Positions 1-10,000 of a stretch of 23,986 bases of DNA are shown in pieces. Positions within the stretch are counted from its first letter, which is position 1; each line of letters starts with the position of its first letter. Location: positions 160,397-184,382 of the forward strand of contig VHZZ01000144.1 in assembly GCA_009801015.1 (NCBI GenBank). Direction: 5' to 3'. Under the pieces are notes generated by a model. That model did not search any database, had not been told where the DNA came from, and was given only the letters and a program-made list of their open reading frames with translations. This DNA comes from Silene noctiflora. Taxonomy: Eukaryota; Streptophyta; Magnoliopsida; Caryophyllales; Caryophyllaceae. Made by a program: the position numbers and the translations under genes.

Positions 1-1060
1 TTAATTATACTATATAGTTTTTAATCGACAGCGCTGTGTGATGGACCCGAACAAGGGACTTCAATGTAAATATTATATAGTTTTGGTTTAAGAATAAATT
101 TAGAGAACATCAAAATATGGTGATTTTCCTTAAACTAAACATGTCCTACTTATGATATTAATTAGTATAAAAAATGTTAATTATTTAACATAAAAAAATA
201 TAGTATAAGTATGTTATATTTTGGAAATTATTAAAAGGTAAATAAATCAAGCTAGATTTCCAAAAAATATAATATTCCATAATTTTTTCGATTTGATTTA
301 ATGCATTAAATATATAAGCCTCTTAAAATTACAAGTCTAAATTGTAAAAGTAATTCTATTAGTAGTGAAAAAAATTGTAATAACATTGGATATATAGTAA
401 TGTGATAGTAATCACTCATTTGAATAGTGAGCGGGAGTAGTGAAAGTAATAGAAGTAATAACGGGAGTAGTGAAATTATCAATATTAATGCGGCAGTAGT
501 GAAAGTAATAATAATTACTTAACAATAATTACGGCGGGAGTAGTGAAAGTAACAGTAGTAATAACCAATGTATATGTGAATAATGAGCTAACTAATCGAT
601 TTAAGTAAAATATAATTAATAACTTGAGTAGTGAATTTGTCTCATAATTTATTTCAACATAATTTTAAGATATGACATAGAAAAATATATTAATGATAAA
701 TTTATTAATTATGTAACTTTAATGTAATTTTATTTAATTGAACATACATTTTAATACTAAATAAAGATAGTCTAGGCAGAGCCAGACACTAATACTAGTT
801 ATCCTTAAATAACCTGATAATAATAAACTCAAAAATAACCCAAATTTGAAACTTGAAATATTCCAACGCCACTTCACCTATCCCAAATCCGAAGTAACTC
901 AATCCGAACTCCCCAATAAACACTCAACGCGATTGACCCGTTAATCAGGTCTACCGATGTCCGATAACGATCTTCTGCAAGGAAAATTGTTGTTGAACCC
1001 TGGGCCTCAATACACAACGCCCAGTGGACCAATCAATTAATCCATTTCTACTACAAACTC
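1..1060. other. AT-rich intergenic spacer and upstream region of the SelenoF-like gene
   Basis: No open reading frame with protein-like character is visible on either strand. The first 780 bases are very AT-rich and carry several copies of a GGGAGTAGTGAAA string, described separately. From about 780 the composition becomes less extreme, and a C/A-rich, ATG-free stretch at about 1060-1157 looks like the transcribed leader of the gene starting at 1158. I could not pick a convincing TATA box. Confidence 0.5.
431..553 (+). repeat. Degenerate short repeat, core GGGAGTAGTGAAA
   Basis: Four close copies of a roughly 20-bp unit, consensus GCGGGAGTAGTGAAAGTAAT, start at 431, 461, 490 and 534. Weaker relatives (AGTAGTGAA) lie near 358 and 625. 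Spacing is uneven (30, 29 and 44 bases), and the intervening DNA is rich in AATAAT/TTATT. This looks like a decayed minisatellite or the internal part of a simple-repeat-derived element. It has no coding potential. Confidence 0.6.
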
Positions 1061-1157
1061 CATAGTTTTACATCTTCAAAATCAAATATTCAAATCAACA
1101 ACATTCAACCCAAATTTCCTACTTTTCTAATCAATTGAACTAATTCATTTTGAAGAG

Positions 1158-4100
1158 ATGGGTAGAGTAATTTGTGTAATGGTGTTGTTAGCATTAACAA
1201 TGGTGATAGAATCATATGCACAAGAATTGAGCTCAAAAGAATGTGAGGATTTAGGGTTCACTGGTCTTGCACTTTGCTCTGACTGTAAAGCTTTATCTGA
1301 TTATGTTAAAGATCAAGGTTTTCTCTTTTTCTAAATTCCCCTTTTTTATTTCTTTCATTTAAGTTTTTTATTATCTGGGTTTGATTTAGATTTCAATTAT
1401 GTTTTTTGATCAATTAGTGCTTATGTATGATTTATGCTTGATTGAGTTTATTTAGAGGATGGGTTTGTAATTGATTGTAGTTTTTGTAGTTGAGTGTGTT
1501 TTGGGTTGCGGGTCATTCGGAAACGGCCTCTTTGTGTTGCTAACAGAGGGGTAAGGGAGTGTATATCCGACATCTCTTACCCCACAATTTGTGGGATGCC
1601 GTAAGGCAATGGTTAATTGTAAGCTGTAATTTATATGTTTCATTATTAGGGCATAGATTGTACTATATCTGAGCAAGGAAGATGAAGCCAAGGATCTGTT
1701 ATTCAATTACGGCGTAGTTGATAGTCTTTGTTTTAGGGAAATAATTTGTTTTAAGTCAGTCGGATATCGATTGAGTGAACTACTGAACTGTAGGGTATAA
1801 GTGAGTATTGTTATCAGTGACTACTGGGTTTGTTTTTATGAGAGTTAGGTACGTGTTTGCTTTGAAAGAAGCAGAAGTGTTACCTTAGTCATGGAGGACA
1901 TATAGCCATTTTAGGTATTGGTAATGTAGCAAATTGTTTGTGTTTGTAAGAAAGGTACCATTTTGAAAGAAATGCCCTAATTGAAAGAGCTACTTCTCAA
2001 GTTCTTATAGGAATATAATGGTGAGTGTTTGTGATTGTTATGCTTGCTTCCTCCGTAGCAGTCATTCACTTTAAAGAAGTGATGTCACTTGAAAGGAGTA
2101 GTATGTTTATATCGGTAGAAATGATGATTTATAAGTGGAGGACTGATTTGTGTAGGTTAGCGGAGCTACAGCGGTGAATCTAGTTGGTTGAACTGTTGTC
2201 ATTTAGGTTTTCTGTTCTCTGTATGTGATAGTTCGCATATCATTTTCTATTTTAGTGACTAGTGATAGATAGGCCTTGGCGCCTTGCCCATAAAATTGTG
2301 TATGAACTAAAAAGGAAAGACATAGCTTTTTCCAGTTGAACTTCAGGATTGTCAGGCAAATGAATTTGTTTGTGGAACAATGTATCTTAAGTTTTTGCTA
2401 TTTATTTGCAGTATTACTGCACCATGGCAAGTGAAGCTTGTTTACGTAAACCTGAGGGTTTTCTACTTTTTACTTTCCTCTTGACAATCTTAATCGGTGT
2501 TTTCAACTGATGTTTCTTTTATTATTGAAACATTACTAGAAGAAATCTTCATGCTGTAATGCATATTCACTTATTCTTGAAATAATGTTAGTCTTGTATG
2601 CTGTTTCAGAACTAGTATCAGATTGCTTTAAGTGCTGTGTGGAGGATTCTGATGATTCAATGAGCAAGGTAAGAAGTTCTTCAGCTTCTAATTTGAACCC
2701 CTGCTTTTGCAAGGCCTTACTTCTTGGAAGTCTCACATCGGAAACCTCAAATATTATGCTAGAATATTCTTCTTTTTAGGAATTTATTCTTATATGCTGT
2801 CGTTCTCCAAGTGTGTGGCTAAATTGGTCAAAATCTATACAGCAGGAACAACCTTCAATTTCATAAAACTAGCCAACTAGACATCTGGGACATTATATGA
2901 GTCTAGTCAATTCAGACTGGATCATTCTATGTATATTATGGACTTGACTTTGATTGGGTAGGGTCAATGTCTCGGTCTGTTTATGGTGAGCTATTATTAG
3001 GTCATTTATGTGAGGTCTTCTTCTAAGATCTAAGCATAACAAAAGGGATTGACTAACTCTTTGGGAGTGCATTACTGTATATGACTGTTCGGCTACAGGA
3101 ACTAGTGTCAGCCTGTCAGATGAGTAGATGGCTAACTCCGAGGTTCAATGATATTAAATTATTAATGTTGCAGGTTTCTTATGCTGGTGCACTGTTGGAG
3201 GTCTGCATGAGAAAATTGGTTTTTTACCCTGAAATTGTTGGCTTTATTGAAGAAGAGAAGGAGAAATTTCCCTCTGTTAAAGTTCAGTATTCTTTTAACT
3301 CACCTCCCAAGATGATCATGCTGGATGATAATGGTGAACATGCTGAAACTATCAGGTGAGTGCTGCTTCATCTGTTCTGAGCGCTAATCGGTGTTATTAT
3401 TTGGCTTATGTTTGTGCTTGCTTTATCACGGTTGTGTTTTAGGCAAGTTGGTAGATTTTTACTTATAGCCTTCTTATATACATAAACAATCTTTAGTTTT
3501 TGTTCTGTGATCCAGCTGCATATATGCAGTGTTTTCAATCATAAAATTAGGTTTATGATTTAGGTCATTGTTGCAGTCAGGATGTCCACAAGTCTGTCAT
3601 TTTGTAAAGAGGTAGTGACTTACAGAGTCATAGTGGATTGTTGTTATATTCAACTTAGTTGGGCGCTACTTCCTCCATCCCAATTTTATTGTCCTCTTTT
3701 CCTATTTTCAAAATTATTGTCCACTTTCCAAATTTAGTAAGAAAAAACTTTGATTATCCGATATTGCCCCTAGATAAACCAACCGCCACCATGACCACCA
3801 TAAGATTAATATCTCAACTCGCGTAAATTTAAGGGGTAAAGTCAGTAGTTTACTACTTTTCTTTAAATTCTACCAAAATAGAGAAAGGGGACGATAAAAA
3901 TGGGATGAAGGTCCTATAACAGTTTATAGGACACCTGCTTATGAAAATTTTAAACCTCGAATATTTACTTGGACAGTTTCTGAAATAGATTTTGAATTCG
4001 AGTCAACATACTAGTTAATTTTTCGAATGTTACAGTTTCTTCAATTTTCACCGTTTGAACTTGTGAATTGGTTCTTGGTTGTAATGTAAAGCTAAAGAGC

Positions 4101-4704
4101 CACAGCCTAGCTTGCCACGATTTCTCTGATTAGTGAGCGTTGCAGATGTCCACTATATCTAAATGTTAAAGTCATTGTGGCGATGATGGTCATGATACTC
4201 ATAATTAGTGTTCTCAAAATGACCCAATGCCCGAAACGGTTCATTACGAGTTTGACACACACGAAATGACCTGTGACCCGAGTGACCCTTTTGTTAGGTA
4301 TATTCATGAATGACCTGGATTCGAACTTGTTAGCATGAAAACTGCTCTCGATCTCCCTTTGCAACAAAATAAGGAAGTATATATCTCTTGACTGATTCCG
4401 TCCATGAGAGGAACTCTCTTTTGACCTGTTTTTTGAATTGCGTTACCACTTTTTCCGCCAAAGCCTGTGAATTCAAGTGCAATGTTCAACTGACTCCATC
4501 TGTGCGTCATTTGTAGCATACTGGCATCCTTTGATTCGAGGCACAATTCTCCCCTGTATTAAAGAAAGGCATTATGGCAGGCCATTTTTTTAACGTCGTT
4601 CTTCTAAATTGTCTGTGTTGCTCTTTGTTAACAGAATCGACAACTGGAAACGTGAGCACATCCTGCAATTTCTTCGAGGAAAGCTCAAAACTGCAACAAG
4701 CTAA
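1158..4704 (+). CDS. SELENOF: SelenoF/Sep15-like ER protein, cysteine-form, 4 exons, 156 aa
   Basis: Spliced from 1158-1317, 2610-2668, 3174-3355 and 4635-4704. All junctions are GT-AG and phases agree (471 nt). Residues 1-21 form a signal peptide ending SYA. Next comes the cysteine-rich domain with C29, C40, C43, C59, C62 and C63; in animal Sep15 this domain binds UDP-glucose:glycoprotein glucosyltransferase. A thioredoxin-like domain (about 74-150) follows, with YAGALLEVC and LDDNGEHAETIRIDNW. In animals the protein assists glycoprotein folding control in the ER lumen. Where animals have C-G-Sec, this protein has C84-M85-R86, so the usual redox pair is absent. Land plants lack selenocysteine insertion, and Arg here is, as I recall, typical of plant homologues. 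The start has a good context (GAGATGG) and no upstream ATG in the leader. The length is normal for the family. Intron 1 holds a SINE fragment and intron 3 a MITE. There is no C-terminal KDEL; animal Sep15 also lacks one. Confidence 0.93.
1506..1612 (+). mobile_element. Truncated SINE body in intron 1 of the SelenoF-like gene
   Basis: The stretch contains CATTCGGAAAC, CCTCTTTG, GGGGTAAGG, ATCCGAC, a small CCCCACAA...TTGTGGG hairpin and AAGGCAATGG, in that order. As I recall it, this is the order seen in the 3' body shared by many angiosperm SINE families (TS/Au type, sometimes called the Angio-domain). No convincing A box or B box precedes it, so it is probably a 5'-truncated copy. A diverged relative lies in the desaturase gene at 14899-14964 on the other strand. 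Confidence 0.55.
3669..3914. mobile_element. Stowaway-like MITE in intron 3 of the SelenoF-like gene
   Basis: The left end reads CTTCCTCCATCCCAATTTTA. The right end, read on the minus strand, gives CTTCATCCCATTTTTATCGT, so the termini are imperfect inverted repeats of about 25 bp. TA dinucleotides lie outside both ends (3667-3668 and 3915-3916), as expected of Tc1/mariner-derived Stowaway elements. The element is about 246 bp with no coding capacity. The right boundary is decayed by a few bases, so the end may be off by 2-4 nt. Confidence 0.75.
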
Positions 4705-5047
4705 TTCTATCGCGCCCTGACAGATTTATATTGTGTTCTTGTTACTGAAGGAGCCAGTCCAAGATGCATCATCGCCTTTGTGCGAGTCTGTAAACTTGTT
4801 AGCTTTGATACTAGTTTTAGTGTCCGGCTCCTTGCTTGGCCTTTTATGTATACTACTCCTATTAAAACGTTTTGGAGTTATTTATTTGAAATTATTTATA
4901 TTAAAGGTAAAAATTAGTTCATTGACACTCCCAACACAATTCTTCTGACCTACTCCTAATTCTTTGAAACTGCTTCATTTTTTTACAACAACAAAAAAAA
5001 AAAAAATTAATTACACATGCTTCAAATCAATAAGGCAATTAATAGAC
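4705..5047 (+). other. 3' UTR of the SelenoF-like gene and spacer
   Basis: After the stop codon there is about 250 bp of moderately T-rich sequence with ATTAAA-type hexamers near 4860 and 4900 that could serve as plant near-upstream polyadenylation elements. A 14-bp A run lies near 4992-5005. The open frame at 4733-4948 is Leu-rich but resembles no protein I know, and it sits where the 3' UTR is expected. Confidence 0.45.
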
Positions 5048-5234
5048 TATACCACCATTTTTCCTTATCGACAGCTGGGGCAATCTCCTACGGGGTACTA
5101 AAGGCAATTTAATGGGTTGACCCCTCCCAAGTTTGACCTTTTCATTCGCAAGAGTCAGGAATCGAACCCCTGACCACTTGTTTAAGAGATGAGAGCTCTT
5201 ACCACTCACACCAGCCAACTTTGGTATACCACCA
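5048..5234 (-). mobile_element. tRNA-derived SINE with 10-bp target-site duplication
   Basis: The element is flanked by identical direct repeats TATACCACCA at 5048-5057 and 5225-5234, a textbook target-site duplication. Read on the minus strand it starts at 5224, shows a Pol III A-box-like TGGTGTGAGTGGTAAGAG (5213-5196) and a perfect B box GGTTCGATTCC (5168-5158), and ends in a short A5 tail (5062-5058). The body is about 167 bp. The tRNA-like head lacks a proper acceptor stem, so it is a retroposed SINE and not a tRNA gene. I cannot assign the family by name from sequence alone. Confidence 0.85.
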
Positions 5235-6000
5235 GTTATATGGTGTAGAATCCGAGCTTTGTACTAAAGTTTTCGAGCTTTGTTTTAAAGAATCTGAATA
5301 CGCCTAAATAAACATAAAAAAAAAATACACTTTAAAAAAACTCGGGAAAATTTATAATTCACGTTATTTAGTTTCTTAGGTAAAATTGCAATTTTGGTGC
5401 TTTGAAATATAATAGGTTACGCATAATTTCTTTGATATTTGCTAAAAGAATTTTATATCCATAATTTAAGAATTATCTATTTTATGACCTAATTGCATTA
5501 CATTCCAAATTCTAAGTAGTCATTATAATTTAGTTGTTACATAATATTTACTTCAATTAACATTCTTTACTCTCGAAAAATATTACTCCGTAATAAGTAG
5601 CTCGACCACATGTCGAACGTCAAACCTCGAAGTGTTAAACAAGGCCTAACAAAGCTGACTTGGTACTAGATTAGGGTCGTCCTGATCGGAAAAATGCAAT
5701 TTGAAGTTGACTTGAACTCAAAGATGATTGCTCTAACATAATCCAAAATTACTGATATAATTTTATTAGTTTACTATAAACAGTAAACCATACTAATTTA
5801 AATGAAAAACCAAAACCTAAAATTACGATTAAAAAAAATCATTTAAAGATCACCTTATAGTTATTCTTTTTCCAATTCCCAAGTTAAGTAAAACCGTCCC
5901 ACAAAAGAGTTTTTTGTGTCTTAAATTAAAGTAAAACCGTCTCACCAAAGAGTTCAGTATAATTATACGGAGTAATTTTTTTCTTCAATCGAGACACAAC
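5235..6000. other. Intergenic spacer upstream of the nuclear-protein gene
   Basis: AT-rich with no coding signal. It contains the paired AAAACCGTC repeats (5886-5954) and two TACTCCGTA strings (near 5585 and 5966). The promoter of the next gene should lie at its right end, where the sequence turns strongly pyrimidine-rich. Confidence 0.4.
5886..5954. repeat. Short direct repeat AAGTAAAACCGTCYCACMAAAGAGTT, two copies
   Basis: Two 26-bp copies at 5886-5911 and 5929-5954 differ at only two positions. The 17 bases between them are T-rich. The complementary string GAGACGGTTTTACTT resembles terminal or internal motifs of small DNA transposons that I have seen repeatedly in related plant genomes. 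Here no complete element can be delimited. Confidence 0.5.
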
Positions 6001-6190
6001 CTTATTTCTCTTGCTATTTCCCTCCTTTGTAGTAGCCGCCGAGGTGCCCAACATACATACTTGCCTCCTTCCCTCCATTGTCTTCCTTCCGCCATTTTTT
6101 ACATCTAGTAACTTTCTTCTCTCTTCCTTTTCTTACATTCATTTAGCTATATAATCTTATAGGAGTAATTCACTCTTCTTTACTCTTAAC
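5990..6190 (+). promoter_or_regulatory. Likely promoter/leader of the 496-aa protein gene
   Basis: A strongly CT-rich block (about 5990-6130) of the kind found in plant 5' leaders and core promoters, followed by CTATATAATC with TATATAA at 6148-6154. The coding start at 7016 is about 0.8 kb downstream across intron-like T-rich sequence, so the leader is probably interrupted by an intron. Possible acceptors just upstream of the ATG end at 6991, 7008 and 7015; I could not decide between them. Transcript data are needed to place the start of transcription. Confidence 0.35.
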
Positions 6191-6641
6191 TGTATGAATT
6201 CTCCTGTTGTTTTTACTTTTTTTAGCAGAACTTTTACTTGTGATTTTGTAATGTATGAATTCCAGCTTTTATTTATGTTGTTTTGGTGCATTCTGATGAA
6301 TTAATTTGTTATTTTTTGTGGGTTTGTTTTACTTTTTGTGATCGTATTGTGTTTTGATTGTTGCAAGACTAAATGACATATGCATATGAAAGATGTAATC
6401 AATGTAATGTAATAGAGGAGGCGCATGATTTTATATCATGTTTTTTTACGATTATTCGCGGGGTTCAATTTCGGGTTTTTGTGATTTGGGTTGATTGAAT
6501 TTATTGGATTTCTGTAAGGGGAGCTTGGATTTTTTTTTCGAGCAAGATAAAAAGATTGTTGATTGATATCTATGCTGTAATGTTTTCGTATGGAAATCTT
6601 ACATGGTGGTTGAATACCTTAATTGCCGTCTATTGAGGTGG

Positions 6642-6838
6642 ACGGTGGTGGAGCTCAGGGAAGGGGGGTGGGGGGGCAGGAGCGCTCGCCCCTGCTAGAG
6701 GATGGAAAATTCGGACTTGTTAGTTAGAATTTATGAACTTATTTTCCGAGTTCACCTTATACCATTACTCGTTCACCCTGTTCAATTTTTTTCGCCCCCT
6801 CAACTCCCAAAGTGCAAAATTTGGCTCTGCCGCTGGCA
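6642..6838. mobile_element. Putative non-autonomous TIR element, copy 1
   Basis: The left end GGTGGTGGAGCTC and the right end GGCTCTGCCGCTGG are imperfect inverted repeats (compare CCAGCGGCAGAGCC). The interior has GAGCGCTCGCCCCTGCTAG, GGAAAATTCGGAC and CGCCCCCTCAACTCCC. A diverged relative with the same order of blocks lies at 19193-19336. The G-rich run near the left end (6660-6678) is expanded relative to copy 2. I saw no clear target duplication, so family assignment (hAT-like is a guess) remains open. It lies in the probable 5' leader intron. Confidence 0.55.
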
Positions 6839-7015
6839 GTAAGAACAAGTTCATGGTTCTTATATAGTTGTTCCCATGGCTATACCTCAGATGTATCAGT
6901 TTGCCTGTCTTAAATTTAGTTGTATGCAATTTCTTACTTTTATTTTACATGACTATTCGTTGTTAAACTATCAATACTAAACTATGTATAGATTTGTTTT
7001 CTGGGAAGGTGGTAG

Positions 7016-10000
7016 ATGATGACGCCCGTAGCTTGTGATAAGTCTAAAAGTTTTGAAACCATACCAAAGGGTAAGGTGAACATGAGCTACGAGGACACTC
7101 TCCGTGAAATGGAAGCTTTCCTGGATGGAAGGCTTGAGAAACCTCTAACGGGTCAGGAGGCTTACGTTGATATCACAGATATTTCACACTCAAGTGCCAT
7201 TAAGCTGCCTGAAGTATTTGATCCAGATGCTACAGAGAATTCCAGCTCCTTTGGTGATACTACATCGAGAAGTGCTATTACATCTGTAGCCAGTGATGCC
7301 GAGGTCGAGTCAGAATTTCGTGCTGACAATGAGTTGGGTTCTATGTTTGACAGTTATAGTAGTATCTTCCCAACAAGGTATCTATATCAAGCCCATTAAT
7401 TATAAAACTAGTGTTCATGTCATATATTTGATCCTCTGTCACTACTTAATAGGAGAAAAAAATTGACAACTCATTGGAGGAATTTCGTAAGGCCCCTCAT
7501 GTGGAGGTGCAAATGGACGGAATTGAAGATCAGGGAATTGGAGTCACAAGCGCTAAAATATACCCGTGAGCTTGAATCAAATCATGAAACAAAAATGTTA
7601 GAACTACAACAGCAAACATCGGACTTCTGTTCGAGATCGGTTCCCTTTGTCAGCCATTCTGCCAGGAAGAAAGCGATGAAAAGAAGAAAGAGAAAACGTG
7701 TGGAAAACGTCACTGATATATCATCATATATGTCTCATCACCAACTTTTCTCTTATCTTGGTACACATCTTTTGTATGTTTGCAGTATTGTTTATCTCTT
7801 CAATACGATTCCATGTAAAAGTCGTGAACATTCAAATGCTATAATTTTATCTATTCAATTGCAGAAAATAAGAAGGCTGATCCAGATAGCACAGCAACAC
7901 CTGAAGATGATTGTAATAAAGGTAATGATTCTGATTTTGTCTCTTCATGGCTTATTACTGAGGAAAACTATTACCATCTTTTTTGTATTCTACCTGAAAT
8001 TTGATTTGTATTTTGTAATATGGGATATATGGCCGTCTCTTAGTTTTCTGTTATTTTTTTCCCTCTTAAGAGAAGAGAAGGCCGTCTCTTAGTTTTCTGT
8101 TCTTTTTTTTCCCCTCTTAAGAGAAGATTCGACCATTTAAGTCGTGCTCTGGGTCCTGGGAAACATTATTTGTATTTAACTTCTCCCCTTGCTTTGCTCT
8201 TGGATATATTCTTATAACGGATACAGGTTTTCATCACTCATCATTTTGAACTAATGATAGTTTAGGTAGACTGATATTAGCATTTCTACAGTTTTTATAT
8301 TTTACCAGTTACAAGGTCATTTGTCGTTTACGGAATATAAATATGTATTGCTGTTAGCATTTATCATATTTCATTGCTGTAGAAACCTGATTAGTCTTAT
8401 CATGAGGCTGGAGATATTTAGAAGAGAGACAAATGATTTAAATTTATCATAATACCTAGGAACCTTCCATTTTGTTTTCCCTCCATTTAATGCCATTCCC
8501 TACTTCTGTTCCGTCCCTTTCCTTCCGAATCATTAAAAAAAAAAAATCAAAGGGACAATATATATTTGCTTAGAAATAAAGCAAATAACCAAATACCTTA
8601 CATTAGATTCCAGAGTAATAGAATGTGACCAATAAACGTTGTTATATAATATGCATCTCTTTACAATGAACAAAAATATTTCAAATCCTTTCAATCCCAA
8701 GAAAAGAGGTGGTGAGTACAGTTTAGTGTTCTTGGGATTAGACACCAATTTTGCGAGTAGTATCAGTTCACCAATTTTGCTGTGTTTAAATTAGAACCGA
8801 GATATGTGTTTGATAGGTGGATTTACACTGCTACTACGTATATATAGCCTGAATATGTTTATACAAGGAAAAAGAATAAAATATTTAGGTCCTGACTCTT
8901 TGAATATTCTCGATTATATGCAAACTGGAATGCCCATAAAGTTATGGAATTGTGCAAGGTAATTGAAAGTTGAGACAAATCCCATAGTTCTCTCCTGCTG
9001 AGCATATGAGGGCAAGTGTCGAATATGAACACTGTTTTTGGTTTGAATAATGGTGCCTGAAATGTTGATGTATAGCTGTCTCAAGTGTTGCATATTACGT
9101 ATCAGCTATATCTAAATTGAAGCTATATCAAGGACATAATTCTACTAGTGACTTGAGACTATATGAAAGAGTAGCATTTAATCACTATGATGCCGTAAAT
9201 TATCAGGGGGCGAGCTGTTTTGAGATTCCTGAAAGAGGCCTAATTAGGCTTACACGGGGTTTTCGATTTTCCTAAGTTAGGCCTAGGCATTTAACATGAT
9301 TAAACAGAACTGTTCTATTGTCCTCCATGGGTCTGTTCCCTCCTTTGTTACATACCTGAATTTGGAACTCTACCTGGGGATGCTTGTTTGTGGCTGAGCC
9401 TCAGACACTAAAGTAAGAGTACTCATACGGAGAAATATGTAAATAGGTGTGGGAGAGAGTCTTGCACTGCCCTGACAATGATCCATATAGTGACAAGGTT
9501 GGACATGTGAATGTAACTATATTTCTCTTTTGAAGGCATTTAAAGGTATTGCCATGGGAAATAAGGCAACCCCGGTTCTTTATAAATCCAAACTCAATTC
9601 CCATTTAGAACTGATCTTAGGCCTCACGAGCTATTGCATTAAACATTTGGGTTACCCTATTTTTGGCCCTACATAACCATTCATTTCGATGATGTTTTAT
9701 TCCATTTTATTCAAGTAGTTAGTCGCTTCAAACTGACGTTTTGACTATTAGCATTTTTAAAACACAATATCAAGGACCATATCCAGTCAATTCAAGTTTA
9801 TCTTTTCTGATATTGAAACCGATCTCTAATATTTCTTTGTGGGGATGCTTGTTTCAGACGTATATTCTAAGAACGATGAGCTTAACATGGATGACGATTG
9901 GCTGAAAGATGACGACGATTCCATGGAGCAGATTCTGCGACAGATAGAAACAGTTCAGTGTCAAGTTCACGGTCTTAGAAACCATCTGGATCTGATCATG

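Noticed and set aside
4107..4546. Two minus-strand frames in intron 3 of the SelenoF-like gene
   Set aside because: No recognisable domain; they sit in an intron with repeat-like GACCCGAGTGACCC text and look random.
5137..5224. Functional tRNA gene on the minus strand
   Set aside because: A and B boxes are present but no acceptor stem or proper anticodon arm can be formed, and the block is part of a retroposed SINE with target duplication and tail.
7761..8092. Continuation of the exon 2 frame of the 496-aa protein
   Set aside because: A GT donor at 7761 and the in-phase exon at 7865 restore the conserved ENKKAD segment. The extended frame is hydrophobic intron read-through ending in the tandem duplication.
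9376..9854. Repeated 14-mer GGGGATGCTTGTTT, second copy at a 3' splice site
   Set aside because: Flanks are unrelated and the length is within what chance allows in a window of this size; no cryptic exon follows the first copy.
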